A stretch of 64,000 nucleotides of DNA from Halomonas sp. S3-1-1 (GCF_023757625.1 NZ_JALGBZ010000001.1:62001-126000), one strand, 5' to 3'. Positions 44,733-55,340 are shown, numbered from the stretch's first letter. Notes: generated by a model from the sequence alone, not told the origin. Made by a program: numbers and translations.

Positions 44733-44993
44733 ATGGCCGAAGAGAAAAAAGCCCGTACGCTCACCGGTAAGGTGGTGAGCGACAAGATGGAGAAATCCAT
44801 CGTCGTCATGATCGAGCGTCGTGAGCGTCACCCGATCTACGGAAAATACGTTAAGCGCTCCACCAAGCTGCACGCCCATGATGAGGCGAACCAGGCGAAG
44901 GCAGGCGACACGGTTTCCATTCAGGAGTGCCGTCCGCTTTCCAAGAAGAAAGCCTGGACGCTGGTCGAGGTGGTCGAGCAGGCCAAGGGTTAA
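44733..44993 (+). CDS. rpsQ: 30S ribosomal protein S17
   Basis: S17 is a primary 16S-binding protein needed for 30S body assembly. From the ATG at 44733 it has 86 residues with [22 protein letters not shown] and the conserved [14 protein letters not shown]. It closes the S10 operon; rplN begins after 50 bases. Confidence 0.97.
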   Translation: MAEEKKARTLTGKVVSDKMEKSIVVMIERRERHPIYGKYVKRSTKLHAHDEANQAKAGDTVSIQECRPLSKKKAWTLVEVVEQAKG

Positions 44994-45043
44994 TTCCCTC
45001 GGTCTTCCAACCAGTGCAGTCAGATTAGGTTTGGAGAAAACCG

Positions 45044-45415
45044 ATGATTCAGACTCAGACAATGCTGGATGTCGCCGACAACAGCGGAGCGCGCCGGGTG
45101 CAGTGCATCAAGGTGCTAGGCGGTTCACACCGTCGCTACGCTCGCGTAGGTGATGTCATCAAGGTAACGGTGAAAGAAGCCATTCCGCGGGGCAAGGTCA
45201 AAAAAGGCCAGGTCCTGAAAGCGGTGGTCGTTCGCACCCGTAGCGGTGTCCGTCGTAACGACGGGTCGCTTATTCGTTTCGATGGAAATGCGGCGGTTTT
45301 GTTGAACAACACCAACGAACAGCCGATCGGCACCCGTATTTTCGGTCCGGTCACTCGTGAGCTGCGTAATGAGCGGTTCATGAAGATCATTTCCTTAGCG
45401 CCTGAAGTGCTGTAA
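45044..45415 (+). CDS. rplN: 50S ribosomal protein L14
   Basis: L14 forms intersubunit bridges with 16S rRNA. The 123 residues begin [27 protein letters not shown] and end with the typical [23 protein letters not shown]. It is traditionally the first gene of the spc operon. I see no separate terminator or strong promoter in the 50-base gap before it, so S10 and spc may be one transcript. Confidence 0.98.
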   Translation: MIQTQTMLDVADNSGARRVQCIKVLGGSHRRYARVGDVIKVTVKEAIPRGKVKKGQVLKAVVVRTRSGVRRNDGSLIRFDGNAAVLLNNTNEQPIGTRIFGPVTRELRNERFMKIISLAPEVL

Positions 45416-45429
45416 GGAGCGAGGCGAAT

Positions 45430-45744
45430 ATGCAAAAGATCAAACGTGACGATGAAGTCATCGTCATCGCCGGGAAGGATAAAGGCAAGCGCGGCACTGT
45501 TAAGCGGGTAATGGAAAACCGCTTCGTGGTGTCCGGTGTGAACATGATTAAGCGTCACACCAAAGCCAATCCCATGGCGGGAAATCAGGGCGGTATCGTC
45601 GAGCGTGAGGCTCCGATTCACGCGTCCAACGTAGCCATCTTCAATTCGGAGACCGGTAAGGCGGATCGCGTCGGCTTCCAGGTGAAGGAAGACGGTACCA
45701 AGGTACGTATCTACAAGTCGACGCAGACGCAGATCGACGCCTAA
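45430..45744 (+). CDS. rplX: 50S ribosomal protein L24
   Basis: L24 starts 50S assembly. The 104 residues have the KOW motif near the start ([21 protein letters not shown]) and the loop [20 protein letters not shown]. rplE follows after 18 bases. Confidence 0.98.
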   Translation: MQKIKRDDEVIVIAGKDKGKRGTVKRVMENRFVVSGVNMIKRHTKANPMAGNQGGIVEREAPIHASNVAIFNSETGKADRVGFQVKEDGTKVRIYKSTQTQIDA

Positions 45745-45762
45745 CGCGAGTCGGGTAGCACA

Positions 45763-46302
45763 ATGGCGAACTTGAAAGAACGTTATCAAAACGAGGTGGT
45801 GGCTCAACTCAAAGAGCAGTTTAGCTACGCCAACGTAATGCAGGTACCCCGGATCACGAAAGTGACTCTGAACATGGGTATCGGCGAAGCGGTCAGCGAT
45901 AAAAAGCTGATCGACAATGCCGTCGGCGATCTGGAGAAGCTTTCCGGTCAAAAGCCGCTGGTGACCAAGGCACGTAAGTCCATCGCGGGCTTCAAGGTGC
46001 GCGAAGGCTGGCCAATCGGTATCAAGGTAACGCTGCGCGCTGAGCGCATGTGGGACTTTTTGGACCGTCTGGTGAACATCGCGATTCCTCGCGTGCGTGA
46101 CTTCCGTGGTCTCAACCCGAAGTCCTTCGACGGTCGTGGCAACTACTCCATGGGTGTGCGTGAGCAGATCATCTTCCCGGAGATCGAGTATGATAAAATC
46201 GATCGTATCCGCGGGTTGGACGTCACCATCACCACTACCGCCAACACCGACGAGGAAGGTCGTGCGCTGCTAGCTGCACTGAACTTCCCGTTCAAGAAAT
46301 AA
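45763..46302 (+). CDS. rplE: 50S ribosomal protein L5
   Basis: L5 binds 5S rRNA and P-site tRNA. The 179 residues match E. coli in length, with [21 protein letters not shown] and the C-terminal [22 protein letters not shown]. In E. coli, S8 binds mRNA at this gene's start to regulate spc; I could not identify that structure with confidence here. Confidence 0.98.
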   Translation: MANLKERYQNEVVAQLKEQFSYANVMQVPRITKVTLNMGIGEAVSDKKLIDNAVGDLEKLSGQKPLVTKARKSIAGFKVREGWPIGIKVTLRAERMWDFLDRLVNIAIPRVRDFRGLNPKSFDGRGNYSMGVREQIIFPEIEYDKIDRIRGLDVTITTTANTDEEGRALLAALNFPFKK

Positions 46303-46312
46303 GGGTTGGATC

Positions 46313-46618
46313 ATGGCTAAGAAAAGCATGGTAGAGCGTGAACAAAAGCGTGCAGAGCTGGTCGAGAAGTACGCGGCCAAGCGCGCTGAGCTCAAGAAGA
46401 TCATCTCGGACGTGAACACGACCGATGAAGACCGCTTCGAGGCGACGCTGAAACTGCAGCAACTGCCGCGTGACTCGAGCCCGGTGCGTCGGACAAACCG
46501 CTGCCGCATCACTGGCCGTCCGCACGGTTTTTACAACAAGTTCGGCCTTGGCCGTAACAAGCTGCGTGAAGCCGCCATGCGTGGCGACGTCCCTGGACTC
46601 AAAAAGTCCAGCTGGTAA
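46313..46618 (+). CDS. rpsN: 30S ribosomal protein S14 (zinc-free type)
   Basis: S14 is a 30S head protein near the decoding site. The 101-residue form lacks the two CxxC pairs of the short zinc-binding type, carrying only one Cys in [15 protein letters not shown], so it is the C-minus form usual in gammaproteobacteria. Confidence 0.98.
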   Translation: MAKKSMVEREQKRAELVEKYAAKRAELKKIISDVNTTDEDRFEATLKLQQLPRDSSPVRRTNRCRITGRPHGFYNKFGLGRNKLREAAMRGDVPGLKKSSW

Positions 46619-46650
46619 CGCCACGTAGATTCATCAGGAGCGCACATTAA

Positions 46651-47043
46651 ATGAGCATGCAAGATACTCTGGCGGATATGTTTACCCGTATCCGTAATGC
46701 GCAGATGGCCACCAAGGAGACGGCAGTCATGCCGTCTTCCAAGTTGAAAGTGGAAGTGGCCCGCGTGCTAAAAGAAGAAGGCTACATCGCCGACTTCACG
46801 GTTGCTGAAGGCGTCAAGCCCGAGCTCACCGTTACCCTGAAATACTTCGAGGGTAAGCCGGTCATCGAGCACATTCAGCGGGTTTCCAAGCCGTCTCTGC
46901 GTCAATACAAGGGTAAGAGCAATCTGCCCAAGGTCGCCGATGGTCTGGGTATCGCGATTGTCACCACCTCTAATGGTGTCATGACCGATCGTGCCGCGCG
47001 CCAGGCTGGCGTCGGTGGCGAAGTCATCTGCACCGTATTCTAG
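46651..47043 (+). CDS. rpsH: 30S ribosomal protein S8
   Basis: S8 is a primary 16S-binding protein and the spc operon repressor in E. coli. The 130 residues start [18 protein letters not shown] and end with the family pattern around [25 protein letters not shown]. The ATG chosen matches the E. coli start. Confidence 0.98.
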   Translation: MSMQDTLADMFTRIRNAQMATKETAVMPSSKLKVEVARVLKEEGYIADFTVAEGVKPELTVTLKYFEGKPVIEHIQRVSKPSLRQYKGKSNLPKVADGLGIAIVTTSNGVMTDRAARQAGVGGEVICTVF

Positions 47044-47052
47044 GAGGCTGGA

Positions 47053-47583
47053 ATGTCCCGCATAGCGAAATATCCGGTTAAAGTGCCTGCCGGCGTTGAC
47101 GTTAAAATCAACGACGATCAGCTGACCGCCAAAGGTGGTTTGGGCACGCTGTCCATGCCGATTCACCAGGACGTGGTGGTCGGTCAGGAAGACGGCCAGC
47201 TGACCTTCGCCCCGAGCGAATCTGCCAAGAGCTGGGCAATGGCCGGTACTACCCGCGCCTTGGTTCAGAACCTGGTCACGGGCGTATCCGAGGGTTTTAC
47301 ACGAACTCTCGAAATTGTTGGCGTCGGTTATCGCGCGCAAGCGAAAGGCCAGACGCTCAATCTTTCACTGGGCTTCTCGCACCCGGTCGACTACGAACTG
47401 CCTGAAGGTGTTACAGCGGAAACGCCGAAAAACACCACTATCGTGCTGAAAAGCGCGGACAAGCAGAAGCTCGGTCAGTGCGCCGCGGAAATCCGCGCCT
47501 TCCGTCCGCCCGAGCCGTACAAAGGCAAGGGTGTTCGTTATGGCGACGAGCAGGTCCGCCGTAAAGAAGCCAAGAAGAAGTAA
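47053..47583 (+). CDS. rplF: 50S ribosomal protein L6
   Basis: L6 is a late assembly protein close to the factor-binding centre. The 176 residues contain two repeats of the L6 fold, with the signature [14 protein letters not shown] near the C-terminus. rplR follows after 9 bases. Confidence 0.98.
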   Translation: MSRIAKYPVKVPAGVDVKINDDQLTAKGGLGTLSMPIHQDVVVGQEDGQLTFAPSESAKSWAMAGTTRALVQNLVTGVSEGFTRTLEIVGVGYRAQAKGQTLNLSLGFSHPVDYELPEGVTAETPKNTTIVLKSADKQKLGQCAAEIRAFRPPEPYKGKGVRYGDEQVRRKEAKKK

Positions 47584-47592
47584 GGCAGGGTT

Positions 47593-47943
47593 ATGAACGC
47601 GAAGAAAGAATCTCGTCTCCGTCGTGCCCGCCGCGCTCGCGCCAAGATCCGCGAGCTGGGCGTGTATCGCCTGTGCGTCAACCGTACCCCGCGTCACATC
47701 TATGCGCAGATTATCTCGCCGGATGGTGGCAAAGTGTTGGCCAGCGCTTCCACGCTGGACAAGGCTCTGCGCGAGGGTGCGACCGGTAACTCGGACGCCG
47801 CCTCCAAGGTGGGCGCTCTGATCGCCGAACGCGCTAAAGAAGCAGGCATCACCCAGGTGGCCTTCGATCGTGCTGGCTTTAAATATCACGGTCGCGTCAA
47901 GGCTCTGGCCGACGCCGCTCGTGAAGGCGGCCTGGAATTCTAA
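47593..47943 (+). CDS. rplR: 50S ribosomal protein L18
   Basis: L18 with L5 and L25 binds 5S rRNA. The 116 residues have a very basic N-terminus ([16 protein letters not shown]), then [16 protein letters not shown] and the C-terminal [26 protein letters not shown]. Confidence 0.98.
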   Translation: MNAKKESRLRRARRARAKIRELGVYRLCVNRTPRHIYAQIISPDGGKVLASASTLDKALREGATGNSDAASKVGALIAERAKEAGITQVAFDRAGFKYHGRVKALADAAREGGLEF

Positions 47944-47955
47944 AGGGTTTTTACG

Positions 47956-48456
47956 ATGGCGAAGAACGAACAGCAAAGCGGTGATCTGCAAGAGAAATTG
48001 GTGCAGGTCAACCGCGTCGCCAAGGTGGTCAAGGGTGGTCGTATTTTCGGCTTCACCGCGCTGACCGTCGTTGGTGATGGTAAAGGTCGTGTCGGTTTCG
48101 GTCGTGGCAAGGCGCGTGAAGTGCCGGTCGCGATTCAGAAGGCGATGGATCAGGCGCGTCGCAACATGGTCAAGGTCAACCTGGCAGGCCAAACGCTGCA
48201 GTACCCGGTCAAGGCCCGTCACGGTGCCTCCAAGGTGTACATGCAGCCGGCTTCCGAAGGTACCGGCATCATCGCCGGTGGCGCCATGCGCTCCGTACTG
48301 GAGCTTGCCGGTGTCCACGACGTACTGGCCAAGTGCTACGGTTCCACCAACCCGGTAAACGTGGTGCGTGCGACCGTTAACGGTCTCGCCTCCATGCAAT
48401 CACCGGACGACGTGGCCGCCAAGCGCGGTCTGTCTGTCGAAGCGATTACGGGGTAA
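47956..48456 (+). CDS. rpsE: 30S ribosomal protein S5
   Basis: S5 helps accuracy and forms the mRNA entry with S3 and S4. The 166 residues contain the double-stranded RNA-binding-like N-terminal domain with the loop [30 protein letters not shown] and the SSU5-type C-terminal domain. No spectinomycin-type change is obvious. Confidence 0.98.
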   Translation: MAKNEQQSGDLQEKLVQVNRVAKVVKGGRIFGFTALTVVGDGKGRVGFGRGKAREVPVAIQKAMDQARRNMVKVNLAGQTLQYPVKARHGASKVYMQPASEGTGIIAGGAMRSVLELAGVHDVLAKCYGSTNPVNVVRATVNGLASMQSPDDVAAKRGLSVEAITG

Positions 48457-48462
48457 GACACC

Positions 48463-48645
48463 ATGGCAGCTTTGATCAAGGTTACCCAGGTCCGCAGCAC
48501 CATCGGCGTTTTGCCCAAGCATAAGGCGACCATGAAAGGTCTGGGCCTGCGTCGCATCGGTCATACGGTTGAACTGGAAGACACCCCGGCCGTACGCGGC
48601 ATGATCCACAAGGTGACCTACCTTGTGCGCGTTGAGGGAGAGTAA
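48463..48645 (+). CDS. rpmD: 50S ribosomal protein L30
   Basis: L30 is a small ferredoxin-like 50S protein. The 60 residues contain [20 protein letters not shown] and [20 protein letters not shown], typical of the bacterial form. rplO follows after 3 bases. Confidence 0.97.
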   Translation: MAALIKVTQVRSTIGVLPKHKATMKGLGLRRIGHTVELEDTPAVRGMIHKVTYLVRVEGE

Positions 48646-48648
48646 TCC

Positions 48649-49083
48649 ATGAAACTTAATACCTTAAGCCCGGCTCCGGGCTCAAAACACGCTGAAAAGC
48701 GCGTGGGTCGTGGTATCGGTTCCGGTCTGGGTAAGACCGGTGGCCGTGGCCACAAAGGTCAGAAATCGCGCAGTGGCGGCAGCGTCAAGCCCGGTTTCGA
48801 AGGCGGTCAGATGCCGCTGCAGCGCCGTCTGCCGAAGTTCGGCTTCACGTCGGCGAAGTCGCTGGTCTCTGAAGAAGTACGCCTGGCCGAGCTTGCCAAG
48901 GTCGCGGGTGACGAAGTCACTCTCGAGACTTTGAAGCAGGCCAACGTGCTGAAGGACTCGACGCAGTTTGCGAAGATCATCCTTTCCGGCGATTTGAACA
49001 AGGCGGTTACCGTTCGCGGTCTCAAGGTCACCAAGGGTGCCCGTGACGCGATCGCAGCCGCTGGCGGCAAGGTAGAGGACTAA
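48649..49083 (+). CDS. rplO: 50S ribosomal protein L15
   Basis: L15 is a late 50S assembly protein. The 144 residues have the glycine- and arginine-rich extended N-terminus ([21 protein letters not shown]) and the globular C-terminal domain. secY starts at the base after its stop. Confidence 0.98.
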   Translation: MKLNTLSPAPGSKHAEKRVGRGIGSGLGKTGGRGHKGQKSRSGGSVKPGFEGGQMPLQRRLPKFGFTSAKSLVSEEVRLAELAKVAGDEVTLETLKQANVLKDSTQFAKIILSGDLNKAVTVRGLKVTKGARDAIAAAGGKVED

Positions 49084-50415
49084 ATGGCCAAGTCAGGAAA
49101 CATGCCGGCGACGGGCAGCGGTCTGAGTGAACTGTGGGCGCGTTTGCGCTTCGTGCTCCTCGCCATCGTGGTGTACCGTATCGGTGCCCATATCCCCGTT
49201 CCCGGTATCAATCCTGACCAGCTTGCTGCCTTGTTTAGGGAGCAGCAGGGCACCATCCTGGGCATGTTCAACATGTTCTCGGGTGGTGCGCTGGAGCGCA
49301 TGAGTGTTCTCGCCTTGGGCATCATGCCCTACATCTCGGCGTCGATCATCATGCAGCTCATGACCGCGGTCTCCCCTCAGCTTGAGCAGCTCAAGAAAGA
49401 GGGCGAGTCCGGCCGCCGAAAGATCAGTCAGTACACCCGCTACGGCACGGTGATACTGGCGTTTGTCCAGGCCACCGGTATGTCCGTGGGCCTGGCTAGC
49501 CAAGGCATCGCTTACAGCGCTGACTTTAGCTTCTACTTCACCGCCGTGGTGACCTTCGTCTCCGGTGCGGTGTTTATGATGTGGCTAGGTGAGCAGATCA
49601 CCGAGAAGGGGATCGGCAACGGTATTTCGCTGCTGATCTTCGCCGGGATCGTCGCCGGGCTACCCAGCGCCGTGGGTCAGGCTTTCGAGCTTGCCCGCAA
49701 CGAAGGGGCCTGGAATGTTCTTCCGCTGTTAGCGCTGTCAGTGCTAGGGATCGCCACCGTGGCGTTCGTGGTGTTCATTGAGCGCGGTCAACGCCGCCTC
49801 AAGGTGAACTACCCGCGGCGTCAGGTTGGTAACAAGATGTATGCGGGTCAAAGCAGCTATCTGCCCCTGAAGGTGAACATGGCCGGGGTCATCCCGGCGA
49901 TCTTCGCCTCCAGTATCCTCCTCTTTCCGGCGTCGATCGGTCAGTGGGTGGGTGCTGGAGAAGGGATGGAGTGGCTGCAGCGAGCCTCGCAGGCGCTCGG
50001 CCCCGGCCAGCCGCTCTACATCTTGCTTTTTGCGGCGGCAGTGGTATTCTTCTGCTTCTTTTACACAGCGCTGGTCTTCAACCCCAAGGATGTGGCTGAC
50101 AATCTGAAAAAGTCAGGCGCGTTTTTGCCGGGTATTCGCCCCGGCGAGCAGACCGCTCGCTATATCGACAAGGTGATGACACGTCTCACGTTGTTCGGTG
50201 CCCTGTATATCACTGCAGTTTCCCTGATGCCCCAGTTCCTGATCGTTGCATGGAACGTTCCGTTCTTCTTTGGCGGTACGTCTCTTCTGATCGTGGTAGT
50301 GGTCATCATGGACTTCATGGCCCAGGTGCAGTCGCATCTCATGTCGCATCAATATGACTCGGTGATGAAGAAGTCCAACCTGAAAGGCTACGGTAGCGGC
50401 GGTATAGCGCGTTAA
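49084..50415 (+). CDS. secY: Preprotein translocase subunit SecY
   Basis: SecY is the channel of the SecYEG translocon. The 443 residues have ten membrane segments with the plug and TM2 signature ([33 protein letters not shown]) and the cytoplasmic loop with [15 protein letters not shown] that contacts SecA. It starts directly after the rplO stop. rpmJ follows after 81 bases. Confidence 0.98.
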   Translation: MAKSGNMPATGSGLSELWARLRFVLLAIVVYRIGAHIPVPGINPDQLAALFREQQGTILGMFNMFSGGALERMSVLALGIMPYISASIIMQLMTAVSPQLEQLKKEGESGRRKISQYTRYGTVILAFVQATGMSVGLASQGIAYSADFSFYFTAVVTFVSGAVFMMWLGEQITEKGIGNGISLLIFAGIVAGLPSAVGQAFELARNEGAWNVLPLLALSVLGIATVAFVVFIERGQRRLKVNYPRRQVGNKMYAGQSSYLPLKVNMAGVIPAIFASSILLFPASIGQWVGAGEGMEWLQRASQALGPGQPLYILLFAAAVVFFCFFYTALVFNPKDVADNLKKSGAFLPGIRPGEQTARYIDKVMTRLTLFGALYITAVSLMPQFLIVAWNVPFFFGGTSLLIVVVVIMDFMAQVQSHLMSHQYDSVMKKSNLKGYGSGGIAR

Positions 50416-50496
50416 GCGCTGCCTCCCAAATGTCTGGCCAACACGTGTGTGGGCCAGGCGCCGGGCGTGCCGCGAGCCGTTTTTGGAGAAAGAACG

Positions 50497-50610
50497 ATGA
50501 AAGTTCGAGCTTCCGTAAAGAAGATGTGCCGTAACTGCAAAATCATTCGTCGCAATGGCGCCGTGCGCGTTATTTGCACCGAACCGCGGCACAAGCAGCG
50601 TCAGGGCTAA
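50497..50610 (+). CDS. rpmJ: 50S ribosomal protein L36
   Basis: The 37-residue protein reads [20 protein letters not shown] at its start, and the zinc ligands Cys11, Cys14, Cys27 and His32 are all present. This is therefore the zinc-binding form of L36. A GGAGA motif precedes the ATG. It lies between secY and the alpha-operon leader. Confidence 0.96.
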   Translation: MKVRASVKKMCRNCKIIRRNGAVRVICTEPRHKQRQG

Positions 50611-50640
50611 TACCCCCGCGCTGTATTAAAGCGGGCGCCG

Positions 50641-50677
50641 GCATACCCCTTGCCTTCGGGCAATGAAAGGGGTATGC
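50641..50677 (+). promoter_or_regulatory. UUCG-capped hairpin in the alpha operon leader
   Basis: Arms GCATACCCCT (50641-50650) and AGGGGTATGC (50668-50677) enclose an inner TGCC/GGCA stem capped by TTCG. It lies in the 125-base rpmJ-rpsM spacer, 58 bases before rpsM. In E. coli S4 binds a pseudoknot at the rpsM start to repress the operon; I do not see whether the same pseudoknot forms here. No T-run follows. Confidence 0.55.
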
Positions 50678-50735
50678 TGTTGCGCCTTTTAAAGATGAAC
50701 AAACGAGCAAGCCGCTCAAATTTCGGAGTAAGCTG

Positions 50736-51092
50736 ATGGCCCGTATTGCAGGCGTCAATATCCCGGACAACAAGCATGCGGCGATCTCGCTGACCTATAT
50801 CTTCGGGATTGGCCGTACCCGCGCCGCTCACATCTGTGACGCTGCCGGCATCGCCCATAATGCCAAGATCCAGGACCTGTCTGCTGAAGAAGTCGACACC
50901 CTGCGTTCTGAAGTTGGCAAATACACCGTAGAAGGCGACCTTCGTCGTGATGTCACGCTTAACATTAAGCGTCTCATGGACTTGGGTTGCTACCGTGGTC
51001 TGCGTCATCGTCGTAGTCTTCCGCTGCGTGGTCAGCGGACCAAGACTAATGCGCGTACCCGTAAGGGCCCGCGTAAGCCGATCCGCAAATAA
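50736..51092 (+). CDS. rpsM: 30S ribosomal protein S13
   Basis: S13 is at the top of the 30S head and bridges to L5. The 118 residues start [26 protein letters not shown]. They hold a helix-two-turn-helix and the basic C-terminal tail [16 protein letters not shown] that reaches P-site tRNA. It opens the alpha operon. Confidence 0.98.
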   Translation: MARIAGVNIPDNKHAAISLTYIFGIGRTRAAHICDAAGIAHNAKIQDLSAEEVDTLRSEVGKYTVEGDLRRDVTLNIKRLMDLGCYRGLRHRRSLPLRGQRTKTNARTRKGPRKPIRK

Positions 51093-51148
51093 CACGCAGG
51101 CTCTCTTATAGATAGAGAGTCAGCGTTAAGACAGGAATAGACATCAAC

Positions 51149-51535
51149 ATGGCTAACCCGCGTAGTAACCGTAAAAAGGTTAAAAAGCAGGTAGTGGATG
51201 CGGTTGCGCATATCCACGCTTCTTTTAACAACACGATCGTGACGATCACAGACCGCCAGGGCAATGCTCTTTCCTGGGCAACTGCCGGTGGTTCGGGTTT
51301 TCGTGGTTCTCGCAAGAGCACCCCGTTCGCTGCTCAAGTGGCAAGTGAACGTGCAGCAACTGCTGCAGCCGAGTATGGTGTGAAAAACGTAGACGTGCTG
51401 GTCAAGGGCCCCGGTCCCGGCCGTGAATCCGCCGTGCGTGCACTCAACGCCGCCGGCTTCCGCGTGCAAAGCATCGTAGACGCGACGCCCATTCCCCATA
51501 ATGGCTGCCGTCCGCCTAAGAAACGCCGCGTTTAA
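51149..51535 (+). CDS. rpsK: 30S ribosomal protein S11
   Basis: S11 lies on the 30S platform near the Shine-Dalgarno interaction. The 128 residues contain [24 protein letters not shown] and the C-terminal [18 protein letters not shown]. It lies 56 bases after rpsM. Confidence 0.98.
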   Translation: MANPRSNRKKVKKQVVDAVAHIHASFNNTIVTITDRQGNALSWATAGGSGFRGSRKSTPFAAQVASERAATAAAEYGVKNVDVLVKGPGPGRESAVRALNAAGFRVQSIVDATPIPHNGCRPPKKRRV

Positions 51536-51547
51536 GGAGAAAGATTC

Positions 51548-52168
51548 ATGGCTCGTTATATTGGACCGAAGTGCAAACTTTCTCGTCGTGAAGGTACCGA
51601 CCTCTTTCTGAAGAGCGGCGTTACCCCCTTCGAGAAAAAGTGTAAATCCGAGCAGATCCCGGGTGTACACGGCCAGCGTCGTCAGCGTCTTTCCGACTAC
51701 GGCTTGCAGCTTCGCGAGAAGCAGAAAGTACGCCGTATGTATGGCGTACTCGAAAAGCAGTTCCGCAACTACTACAAGGAAGCCGCTCGCCTGAAAGGCG
51801 CGACCGGTGAAGTCCTTCTGCAGTTGCTCGAATCCCGACTGGACAACGTCGTCTACCGCATGGGCTTTGGCTCGACTCGCTCTGAAGCGCGTCAGCTGGT
51901 GAGCCACAAGGCGATCGCCGTTAACGGTCGTAGCGTCAACGTGGCTTCCTACAAAGTGAAGCCGGGTGACGTCATCACCGTCCGTGAAAAGGCGAAGAAC
52001 CAGGCCCGTATTCAAAACGCGTTGACCATTGCGGCCAACCGTGGCGACATCGCCTGGATCGATATCGACGCCAAGAAGATGGAAGGCACTTTCAAGGCTC
52101 TGCCTGAACGCGGTGACCTGACTGCCGACATCAACGAAAACCTGATCGTCGAGCTGTACTCCAAGTAA
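51548..52168 (+). CDS. rpsD: 30S ribosomal protein S4
   Basis: S4 nucleates the 30S body and represses the alpha operon in E. coli. The 206 residues match E. coli. The N-terminal domain is the type without a zinc site, and the S4 RNA-binding domain (about 95-160) contains [26 protein letters not shown]. Confidence 0.98.
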   Translation: MARYIGPKCKLSRREGTDLFLKSGVTPFEKKCKSEQIPGVHGQRRQRLSDYGLQLREKQKVRRMYGVLEKQFRNYYKEAARLKGATGEVLLQLLESRLDNVVYRMGFGSTRSEARQLVSHKAIAVNGRSVNVASYKVKPGDVITVREKAKNQARIQNALTIAANRGDIAWIDIDAKKMEGTFKALPERGDLTADINENLIVELYSK

Positions 52169-52200
52169 GCCGTTTGCTTGGCAAATCTGCTTCTTGAAGC

Positions 52201-52260
52201 CCGGGCGGGCGGTTATCCGCTTCGCCCGGATGCTCTTGAGTACACGCTCTAGAGTACTCA
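52201..52260 (+). other. Two hairpins between rpsD and rpoA
   Basis: The first has arms CCGGGCG (52201-52207) and CGCCCGG (52223-52229) around an inner GCGG/CCGC stem. The second pairs TGAGTAC (52237-52243) with GTACTCA (52254-52260). There is no T-run. The 123-base gap is long for this operon and the pair may set RpoA output. Confidence 0.5.
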
Positions 52261-52291
52261 GTATCCGTTTGGCAGCCTGAAAGGTGTTCAT

Positions 52292-53287
52292 ATGCAGCGT
52301 TCAGTGACAGAGTTTCTTCGCCCGCGCGATATCAAGGTCGAAGAAATCAGCGCACATCATGCCAGAATCGTTCTCGAACCGTTCGAGCGCGGCTTTGGCC
52401 ACACCCTGGGGAATGCACTGCGTCGCATTCTGCTTTCGTCCATGCCCGGCGCCGCCGTGGTAGAGGCAGAGATCGCAGGTGTCGAGCACGAATACAGTGC
52501 CCTCGAAGGGGTGCAGGAAGATGTCATTGAGATCCTCCTGAACTTGAAAGATGTTGCGATCAAGATGCACAGCCGCGATGAGGCGGTGCTCTCGCTGAAC
52601 AAGCAGGGCCCGGCCGTCGTCACCGCTGGCGACATTGCGCTTGATCATAGCGTCGAAATCGTCAACCCGGATCACGTCATTGCTCACGTCAATGAAGGTG
52701 CCGAGCTGAAAATTCAGCTCAAGGTGGCGCTGGGTCGTGGTTACGAACCGGCTGACGCTCGTGGCTCCGATGAAGAGACCCGCGCGATCGGTCGCCTGCA
52801 GCTGGATGCCACCTTCAGCCCTGTCCGCCGCGTTTCCTACTCGGTCGAAGCCGCTCGTGTCGAGCAGCGCACCGACCTCGATAAGCTGATTATCGATCTG
52901 GAAACCGACGGTACTCTGGATCCGGAAGAGGCTATCCGCCGCAGTGCGACCATCCTGCAAGAGCAGCTGGCCGCCTTCGTCGACCTGGAAGCCGATAAGG
53001 AACAGGAAGTCGAAGAGGAAGAGGATCATATTGATCCAATCCTGTTGCGCCCCGTAGACGATCTTGAGTTGACCGTTCGCAGCGCGAACTGCCTGAAAGC
53101 CGAGAATATTTACTACATCGGTGATCTGATTCAGCGCACGGAAGTGGAGCTGTTGAAGACCCCGAACCTCGGTAAGAAGTCCTTGAATGAAATCAAGGAT
53201 GTTTTGGCAGCGCGCGGTCTTTCCCTTGGCATGCGGCTGGAGAACTGGCCACCCGCGAGCCTGAAGGACGACAAGGCCTCCGCGTAA
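52292..53287 (+). CDS. rpoA: DNA-directed RNA polymerase subunit alpha
   Basis: The alpha dimer starts RNA polymerase assembly and its C-terminal domain contacts UP elements and activators. The 331 residues (E. coli 329) have the assembly domain (about 1-235; [20 protein letters not shown]), an acidic linker with runs of Glu, and the C-terminal domain (about 249-331) with [19 protein letters not shown] and [14 protein letters not shown]. Confidence 0.99.
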   Translation: MQRSVTEFLRPRDIKVEEISAHHARIVLEPFERGFGHTLGNALRRILLSSMPGAAVVEAEIAGVEHEYSALEGVQEDVIEILLNLKDVAIKMHSRDEAVLSLNKQGPAVVTAGDIALDHSVEIVNPDHVIAHVNEGAELKIQLKVALGRGYEPADARGSDEETRAIGRLQLDATFSPVRRVSYSVEAARVEQRTDLDKLIIDLETDGTLDPEEAIRRSATILQEQLAAFVDLEADKEQEVEEEEDHIDPILLRPVDDLELTVRSANCLKAENIYYIGDLIQRTEVELLKTPNLGKKSLNEIKDVLAARGLSLGMRLENWPPASLKDDKASA

Positions 53288-53326
53288 GCGTCGACTTGAG
53301 TCCCAGTTTGGTAAGGAATCACAACC

Positions 53327-53713
53327 ATGCGTCATCGTAAGAGTGGTCGTCAATTAAACCGCAATAGCTCGCACCGCCATGCCATGTTCAAGAACATGTC
53401 CGTGTCGCTGGTCGAGCACGAAGTAATCAAGACAACCCTGCCCAAGGCCAAAGAGCTGCGTCGCGTCATCGAGCCGCTGATCACTCTGGCCAAGCAGGAT
53501 AGCGTCGCGAACCGTCGTCTGGCGTTTGCCCGCACCCGTTCCAAGGACGCGGTCGGCAAACTGTTCAACGAACTGGGCCCGCGTTACGCCGAGCGTCCGG
53601 GTGGCTACATCCGTATTCTCAAGTGTGGCTTCCGTCCCGGTGACAACGCGCCCATGGCGTACGTTGAGCTGGTCGACCGCCCGGCGATCGAAGACGCCGC
53701 CGCGGAAGAGTAA
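53327..53713 (+). CDS. rplQ: 50S ribosomal protein L17
   Basis: L17 is close to the tunnel exit. The 128 residues start [28 protein letters not shown] and include [26 protein letters not shown]. It is the last gene of the ribosomal block and is followed by a strong terminator. Confidence 0.98.
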   Translation: MRHRKSGRQLNRNSSHRHAMFKNMSVSLVEHEVIKTTLPKAKELRRVIEPLITLAKQDSVANRRLAFARTRSKDAVGKLFNELGPRYAERPGGYIRILKCGFRPGDNAPMAYVELVDRPAIEDAAAEE

Positions 53714-53792
53714 GACGCCCATACAGGCAACGCCGCGTTTGAGAGCCGGACGTCAAGGCAATCCTTGACGCACTGGCTTTCAAGACACAGCG

Positions 53793-53821
53793 AAAACCGA
53801 CCCTCCGGGGTCGGTTTTTTT
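53793..53821 (+). terminator. Terminator of the alpha operon
   Basis: The stem CCGACCC/GGGTCGG with a 4-base loop TCCG is flanked by A4 and a T7 run. It marks the end of the ribosomal-protein block. Confidence 0.93.
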
Positions 53822-53960
53822 ATGTCTGCACGTGGGAAAACGTGTTTTTCCGGCTTTAGAAGGCGTTTACTGCGGCCCCCGACGTGCTAACCTGAGCGCC
53901 TGGGGCGAAGGCCGCGTAAGGTGGTTTCTGGACAACTCAAGGCGATTGAAAGGGGCAAGT

Positions 53961-55340
53961 ATGGCAGCGAGGGACGTGACTTCACACACCGCCCTGCGGT
54001 GGTGGCTTGTGTGCGCCGTGACCATCATGGTGCTGGTACTGGGAAGCAGTGCACAGGCCGACGGCAATCCCCGCTACGCGGGCATCGTGGTCGATCTGGA
54101 AAACGGCGAAGTGCTTTACTCGGAAAATGCCGATGCCCCGCGCTATCCCGCCTCACTCACCAAGATGATGACCATTTACCTGGCGCTGGAAGCGGTCGAA
54201 CGCGGTGAGCTGAGCTTCAGCCAGCCGCTGGCGGTTTCCGCCCAGGCCTCCGCCATGCCCGCCACCAAGCTTTGGCTCTCGGCCGGCAGCACCATCGACC
54301 TGGACACGGCCATTCGTGCTCTGACCGTGCGCTCGGCCAATGACGTGGCCGTAGTGGTGGCCGAGGCGCTCGGCGGCAGCGAGCAGCGCTTTGCCAGCCT
54401 GATGACGGCCAAGGCGCGCGAGCTTGGCATGAATAACACCACCTTTCGTAACGCCTCGGGCCTGCCGGACAGCGGCCAGATCACGACCGCCCGCGATATG
54501 TTGATCCTTTCGACCCGCGTGATGCAGGACTTTCCCCAGTACTACCACTATTTCGGCCTGCAGGAGTTCAGCTACAAGGGGACACGCCATACCAGCCATA
54601 ACCGGCTGGTGCGCGACTACCCCGGCGCCGACGGGCTGAAAACCGGCTTCATTCGCGCTTCCGGCTTTAACGTGGCGACCACCGCCGTGCACGATGGCCG
54701 CCGGATGATCGCCGTGGTGATGGGCGGTTTCAGCTCCTCGTCTCGCGATGAGCACATGGCGGATCTGCTCGATCGCAGCTTCGCCCGCGCCCGGCTGCGC
54801 GACAATACCAGCTGGATGGCCGATACCAATTTCTCGCGCGAGTTCATGACCTTTGGCCAGGCGCCGGTGCCCTTGAGTTCCCCGCCGCCGAGCACGCCGC
54901 CTTCGCCGATTCTGGCCAACATCGATACCACCACGATGTCACCTTCGGCTACCGCTGGGGCCAACAGGGCGCCTACCGCGGCACCGGTTGCCCAACCCGC
55001 CCGTCCCTCGCCGGAAGCCGCACCGCGCGACCCGCTACGCGCGCTGATCAACGAGCAGCAGGGCATCAGCGCCCCGGCACTGGCCGTGGCGGGAAGCGGC
55101 GGCTGGGGTATCCAGGTCGGCGCGTTCAGCCAGGCAAGCCATGCCGAGCAGCTCGCTCGTCAGGCCGCCCAACATCTGCCTAATAACGTCGGCGGGCGCG
55201 TCGCGGTGGATACCATCGACGGCCAAACGCCGGTGTTTCGCGCTCGCGTGGTCGCGCTCGACGAAGCGCGCGCCATCGCTGCTTGCCAGACGCTCCACGC
55301 CCGCGGCATGGACTGCATGGTGGTCAACGCGAGCCTTTAG
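53961..55340 (+). CDS. D-alanyl-D-alanine carboxypeptidase with C-terminal SPOR domain
   Basis: The enzyme trims the terminal D-Ala from peptidoglycan pentapeptides in the periplasm. From the ATG at 53961 it has 459 residues: a signal peptide (about 1-33), then a peptidase S11 domain with Ser65-Leu-Thr-Lys68, Ser125-Ala-Asn127 and Lys227-Thr-Gly229. A Pro/Ala/Ser-rich linker (about 302-375) leads to a SPOR domain (381-456; GGWGIQVGAFSQ). SPOR domains bind denuded glycan at the division septum. No PBP5-type amphipathic anchor is seen, so the SPOR domain may replace membrane anchoring. Upstream in-frame starts lack a signal peptide directly after them. Confidence 0.92.
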   Translation: MAARDVTSHTALRWWLVCAVTIMVLVLGSSAQADGNPRYAGIVVDLENGEVLYSENADAPRYPASLTKMMTIYLALEAVERGELSFSQPLAVSAQASAMPATKLWLSAGSTIDLDTAIRALTVRSANDVAVVVAEALGGSEQRFASLMTAKARELGMNNTTFRNASGLPDSGQITTARDMLILSTRVMQDFPQYYHYFGLQEFSYKGTRHTSHNRLVRDYPGADGLKTGFIRASGFNVATTAVHDGRRMIAVVMGGFSSSSRDEHMADLLDRSFARARLRDNTSWMADTNFSREFMTFGQAPVPLSSPPPSTPPSPILANIDTTTMSPSATAGANRAPTAAPVAQPARPSPEAAPRDPLRALINEQQGISAPALAVAGSGGWGIQVGAFSQASHAEQLARQAAQHLPNNVGGRVAVDTIDGQTPVFRARVVALDEARAIAACQTLHARGMDCMVVNASL

